From JAIQFL01 sp035295745 (GTDB lineage Bacteria; Acidobacteriota; Terriglobia; Bryobacterales; Bryobacteraceae): a stretch of 52,733 nt of DNA. The position numbers were made by a program, and so were the translations under genes. The notes under the pieces were generated by a model. It did not search any database, was not told where the DNA came from, and saw nothing but the letters and a program-made list of their open reading frames with translations. The DNA is taken from assembly GCA_035295745.1 (NCBI GenBank), contig DATGIL010000067.1:1-52733 (forward strand), given 5' to 3'. Numbering within the stretch: position 1 is the first letter of the stretch; every line of letters starts with the position of its first letter. Positions 49,450-52,733 of this stretch are shown in pieces.

Positions 49450-49826
49450 TATGCCCACTCGGGGACATTCCGTAACCCCTCATTCGGTTAATTCGATGTG
49501 ATGAGCCCTGTCACCGCATTACCTTTCGCTCCGCGGACCGGAAAAGTCACGGCGGTCGACAATCGCCAGGTATATTGTGGATGCGAGTGGTTCTGGAAGT
49601 ACCGCCGCTGCAGGCCGGTGTGTCCGCGGGGCTTCAGCGCCTCGGCACGGTGTCGGGAGAAGGCCGGCACGAACACCCGGTCGCGGCTCCAAGTCATGCG
49701 CCGCGGCGCCGACAAGATCGTTATCAAGCGCAACGTGAATGGCCGATTGCGGAAACCGGTCGCGAGCGAGCCTGTTAGGAAATCGCTGCGCAACGCAGAA
49801 GTTACGCATGTCGTAAATTAGTAGAT
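49450..49826. other. Stretch with no assigned gene
   Basis: Open frames overlap here on both strands (49498-49821 plus; 49488-49793 and 49519-49809 minus), but all are Arg-rich, lack ribosome sites and have no recognisable motif. It may be a decayed gene. The promoters of the sigma operon and of the secreted protein at 49827 should lie at its two ends. Confidence 0.4.
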
Positions 49827-51218
49827 ATGTGGACCCGAGCGGCCGGTTTTGCGACTGTGCTGATGGTCGTGCCTGCGTTGTATGCGGCGGTCCCGCAGCC
49901 TGCCGATTGGGTGCCGATCCGCTGGCCGTGGGCGGACGTTCAGTCGCTCGATCTGCTGGATGGCAGCCCGGTCAACTGCCTGCTGCTGAAGACTTATCCA
50001 CCAGACCTGGTGTCGGCAGCGGCAGCCAAGGGCGCGGTTACTCTCGCTCTGCTGACACCCGCGTCCGATCCAATCGCCGCCGCACAGCGCGCGCTTGCGG
50101 CGAAAGTAACCGGCATCGTGCTGGAAGGCGATTTTGCCGACGACGTCGTAGCAGCAGTGCGCACAGCGTCCGGCACAGCTCCGGTGATCGAACTCACGGC
50201 GCGGAACCGCATTCCTCTGGGGTCCAATGCCCCCGTGCTGGGAACGTATCAGGGAGTCTGGCCGGGAATTTCGGCGCTCGACGACGGCGGCAAAAAGGCG
50301 GGTCCGACAGGGTCCGTTTGGATCGATACCAATACCGGATTCATCCGCGCGGTGCGTGCCTGGGGTGTCACGCCGCTCTGGATTGCCAACCAGCCCCCAT
50401 CCAAGACTGTTGTGACCGGCGCACGTTACTTACAGGCCATTGCCGATGCCGCGATTTCGAACGGACGGTGGGTCCTGTCGTTCGATAGCGATTTCGCCGC
50501 CCGCCTGCATAGCCGGCAGGCGGACGCCGTGAGCGATTGGAAGCGCATCGGCACCCTGATCCGTTACTTTGAGCAGCATCCCGAATGGCGCCGCATGCAG
50601 GAATACGGCAAGCTTGCCGTGGTGCAGGATCCGGCGAAAGGAGGACTGCTCTCGGGGGGGATCCTCGATATGATCGCCGTGAAGCACACGCCAGTGCGGC
50701 CGATTCCGAAGCAGCACCTGACGGCCGAGTCGCTAGCGGGCGCTAAGATGGCGGTCAATGTGGATGCCGAATCGCTTAGTGCGGAACAGAAGGAGATCCT
50801 GCGCGCTTTCGCACGCGGAGGCGGCACCCTGCTCACTGGCCCTCCCGGATGGAATGCCCCGACCGGCAATCAGACGATCACTCTGGAGAAAGCCGAACTG
50901 GAGCGCCTCAACGATATGTGGCGCGATATCAATTCCATGGTGGGGCGTCAGAACCTGGGAGTGCGGCTATTCAACGTCGCATCCATGCTTTCCAACCTTC
51001 TGATCTCGGATGACGGCAAAACGGCGGTGCTCCATCTGCTGAATTATTCGGATTACGCAGTAGACAACGTGGCAGTCCATTTCATCGGCGATTACAAGCA
51101 TGCGGTGGTGATCTCTCCCGATGGAGCGGAAAAGCCGTTGGAAGTTTACGCGACGGAAGATGGCGGCGGCGTGGACGTCGACAAGGTTTCGGTCTGCGCT
51201 ACCATCAGACTTTGGTAA
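49827..51218 (+). CDS. Secreted protein of unknown function, upstream of the DUF362 gene
   Basis: A 463-residue exported protein: signal peptide (about 1-20), then alternating strands and helices rich in Ala, Val and Asp, as in a TIM-barrel-like or glycosidase-like fold (V-T-G-I-V-L-E-G-D-F-A-D-D-V, W-I-D-T-N-T-G-F-I-R, G-R-W-V-L-S-F-D-S-D-F). A later part resembles a glutamine-amidotransferase-like or beta-galactosidase trimerisation region (L-R-A-F-A-R-G-G-G-T-L-L-T-G-P-P-G-W). It ends with a beta domain. No catalytic residues can be named. No ribosome site is seen before the ATG. The DUF362 gene follows after 18 bp, so they are probably co-transcribed. Confidence 0.75.
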   Translation: MWTRAAGFATVLMVVPALYAAVPQPADWVPIRWPWADVQSLDLLDGSPVNCLLLKTYPPDLVSAAAAKGAVTLALLTPASDPIAAAQRALAAKVTGIVLEGDFADDVVAAVRTASGTAPVIELTARNRIPLGSNAPVLGTYQGVWPGISALDDGGKKAGPTGSVWIDTNTGFIRAVRAWGVTPLWIANQPPSKTVVTGARYLQAIADAAISNGRWVLSFDSDFAARLHSRQADAVSDWKRIGTLIRYFEQHPEWRRMQEYGKLAVVQDPAKGGLLSGGILDMIAVKHTPVRPIPKQHLTAESLAGAKMAVNVDAESLSAEQKEILRAFARGGGTLLTGPPGWNAPTGNQTITLEKAELERLNDMWRDINSMVGRQNLGVRLFNVASMLSNLLISDDGKTAVLHLLNYSDYAVDNVAVHFIGDYKHAVVISPDGAEKPLEVYATEDGGGVDVDKVSVCATIRLW

Positions 51219-51236
51219 CCCGATTGGAGTAACCTC

Positions 51237-52352
51237 ATGACTCGCAGAGAATGGCTTGCGATGATCGCCGCGACCCCGCTTCTGAAGGCCGCGACCTCCC
51301 CCGCTCCTGCTTCCCCCGTGGCAATCGCGAAATGCGAAGCTTACGACAACGTGCAGGAAAAACTGACCACGATGTTCGACCAGTTGGGTGGCCTGGAGGG
51401 CTTGGTCCGCAACAAAACAGTGACGGTCAAGATCAATATGACCGGTGCGCCGTCGCAGCGCGTGCAGGGCCTGGCACCCGCGGTTACGCACTACACTCAC
51501 CCGAAGCTGATCGCCGCGACTGCATACCTAATGGGCAAGGCGGGCGCCAAACGGATTCGTTTCGTGGAGAGCGCCTGGGCCACCGCGGGCCCGCTCGAAG
51601 ATGTGATGCTCGATTCCGGCTGGAATGTGCGTACGCTGCTCTCCGCGGCCAACGGCGTGGAATTCGAAAACACCAACGCGCTGGGCAAGGGCAAACGCTA
51701 TTCGCGCTTCCAGGTGCCTGAGAATCCCTACATGTACCCGGCCTATGACCTGAACCACGCCTACGAAGAGACGGACGTCTTCGTCAGCATGGCGAAGCTC
51801 AAGAATCACGCCACGTGCGGCATCACGCTGTCGCTGAAGAACTGCTTCGGCACCATTCCGGCGTCGATTTACGGCGACAGTGCGGGCGTGGATGAGCCCA
51901 ATGAGAATCCTCCCAACGGCCGCCTTGCGGTGGGACACGAAGGGAAGCGGCAGCCGTCGAAGTCGGCGCCGCAAGAGCTGCATTTCGGGCAGAATCACGA
52001 CCCGGGCTATCGCGTCCCGCACATCGTGGCGGACGTGGTGGCGGCGCGTCCCATCCACCTGGCGATCATCGACGGCGTGGAGTCGATCGCAGGCGGCGAG
52101 GGTCCGTGGATTCGGGGAGTGCGCGTGGTGAAGCCGGGAGTGCTGATCGCGGGCTTGAATCCGGTGTGCACGGACGCAGTGTCGGCCGCCGTGATGGGCT
52201 ACAATCCCCGGGCGACTCGGGGGACCGCGCCATTCCAGACTTGCGATAACACTTTGCTGCTGGCGGAGGGCCACGGCGTCGGCACTACTGATCTGAAACG
52301 GATAGAGGTCCGCGGATTATCGATTGAAAACGCCATGTTCAAGTTTGCGTAG
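51237..52352 (+). CDS. Tat-exported DUF362 protein
   Basis: A 371-residue protein. The start M-T-R-R-E-W-L-A-M-I-A-A carries a twin-arginine signal, so it is exported folded. The body is DUF362: V-T-V-K-I-N-M-T-G (about 61-69), H-P-K-L-I-A-A, S-M-A-K-L-K-N-H-A-T-C-G-I-T-L-S-L-K-N, L-A-I-I-D-G-V-E-S-I-A-G-G-E-G-P and L-N-P-V-C-T-D-A-V. DUF362 proteins lacking ferredoxin cysteines, like this one, are of unknown function; a bound cofactor is suggested by the Tat route. GGAG eight bases upstream supports the ATG. It may act with the secreted protein encoded before it. Confidence 0.88.
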   Translation: MTRREWLAMIAATPLLKAATSPAPASPVAIAKCEAYDNVQEKLTTMFDQLGGLEGLVRNKTVTVKINMTGAPSQRVQGLAPAVTHYTHPKLIAATAYLMGKAGAKRIRFVESAWATAGPLEDVMLDSGWNVRTLLSAANGVEFENTNALGKGKRYSRFQVPENPYMYPAYDLNHAYEETDVFVSMAKLKNHATCGITLSLKNCFGTIPASIYGDSAGVDEPNENPPNGRLAVGHEGKRQPSKSAPQELHFGQNHDPGYRVPHIVADVVAARPIHLAIIDGVESIAGGEGPWIRGVRVVKPGVLIAGLNPVCTDAVSAAVMGYNPRATRGTAPFQTCDNTLLLAEGHGVGTTDLKRIEVRGLSIENAMFKFA

Positions 52353-52397
52353 GTGCCCTGGAAATGGGCTTGCTCACAATCTCTCTCCGCGTCTACC

Positions 52398-52733
52398 TTA
52401 CGAGTCGCGAGTGAGGAGCGTTTCGCGGCTCGCAGGCGCACGTATCGCGCGAACGTATTTGGGTAGCTTACGAGCCGCGACCGTGAGGGAGCGTTTCGCC
52501 CTCTGATTAGGGATCGCTTGCTGACGCGCGCGGCTCGCAAGCGCACGATCGCGCGAACGCATTTTGGTGCGTTACGAGCCGCGACCGTGAGGGAGCGTTT
52601 CCGCCCTCCGATTAGGGATCGCTTGCTGACGCGCGCGGCTCGCAGGCGCACGTATCGCGCGAACGTATTTGGGTAGCTTACGAGCCGCGACCGTGAGGGA
52701 GCGTTTCCGCCCTCTGATTAGTGATCGCTTGCT
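52398..52733. repeat. 104-106-bp tandem repeat array 2 (continues past the window)
   Basis: A degraded partial unit (52398-52467) is followed by full units starting at 52468 and 52572 and a third at 52678 that is cut by the window end. Each unit has arms GAGCCGCG and CGCGGCTC about 50 bases apart, so it could fold. It shares a 24-base core (52515-52538, 52620-52643) with the inverted core of array 1 (32885-32908), with one mismatch. It lies 46 bp after the DUF362 stop. It is not a CRISPR array: there are no unique spacers of constant size. Confidence 0.85.

Noticed and set aside
52398..52733. Tandem array considered as CRISPR
   Set aside because: Whole 104-106-bp units are repeated, without unique spacers or cas genes.

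Overview
The window is GC-rich, almost fully coding, and most likely from the phylum Acidobacteriota, near the Solibacter/Bryobacter group. This is inferred from gene content alone. The clues are an 'acidobacterial duplicated orphan permease' (ADOP), a TIGR03435-type secreted protein, two very large Oar-like TonB-dependent receptors with an N-terminal carboxypeptidase-regulatory domain, a winged-helix/TolB-propeller regulator, a Ser/Thr kinase with TPRs near an ECF sigma factor of the TIGR02999 type, a TolB-propeller S9 peptidase, and a PQQ dehydrogenase with its own cytochrome c. No phage genes, transposases, tRNA, rRNA or CRISPR arrays were seen.

Layout. 0-7.2 kb: propeller regulator, small secreted protein, a poly-HAMP receptor that has lost its signalling domain, a glycine-zipper stress-type protein, a TIGR03435 protein and a lipoprotein glutaminyl cyclase. 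7.2-24.1 kb: Oar-like receptor 1 (minus), then Ser/Thr kinase, zinc-ribbon membrane protein and ECF sigma factor (plus), an Hsp70/DUF2760 pair (minus), ADOP permease and Oar-like receptor 2 (plus). 24.1-33 kb (all minus): YncE-like propeller, the lipoate operon lpdA-lipB-E2, and a coupled S9 peptidase/M23 peptidase pair. 33-37 kb: an alpha/beta hydrolase, divergent from a BlaI repressor/M56 (BlaR1-like) pair. 37-43 kb (minus): a galactose-type operon (sodium symporter, small membrane protein, galactokinase) and a PQQ dehydrogenase/cytochrome c pair. 43-49.5 kb: zinc-finger protein, alpha-glucan phosphorylase, lytic transglycosylase, MsrB, and an ECF sigma/NrsF-like anti-sigma pair. 49.5 kb-end: a secreted protein of unknown function, a Tat-exported DUF362 protein, and a tandem-repeat array that runs off the window.

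How the genes fit together. Several short operons are joined by 1-8 bp overlaps, so their products probably work together: symporter + galactokinase for sugar uptake and phosphorylation; E3 + octanoyltransferase + E2 for a 2-oxoacid dehydrogenase; PQQ dehydrogenase + cytochrome c for periplasmic oxidation; BlaI + M56 and ECF + NrsF as signal/regulator pairs. Much of the rest is exported (two receptors, peptidases, propellers, cyclase), as in a soil heterotroph living on polymers.

The least explained features are non-coding or low-complexity. They are two related tandem-repeat families (32.8 and 52.4 kb) sharing a 24-nt core, a pair of 56-bp dispersed repeats (14.9 and 29.3 kb), a 51-bp palindromic element (43.95 kb), a large 5' hairpin over the start of the poly-HAMP gene, a perfect palindrome over the apparently leaderless start of the BlaI gene, and a 13-copy VNxxQxx heptad ladder replacing the usual sensor domain of the BlaR1-like protein.
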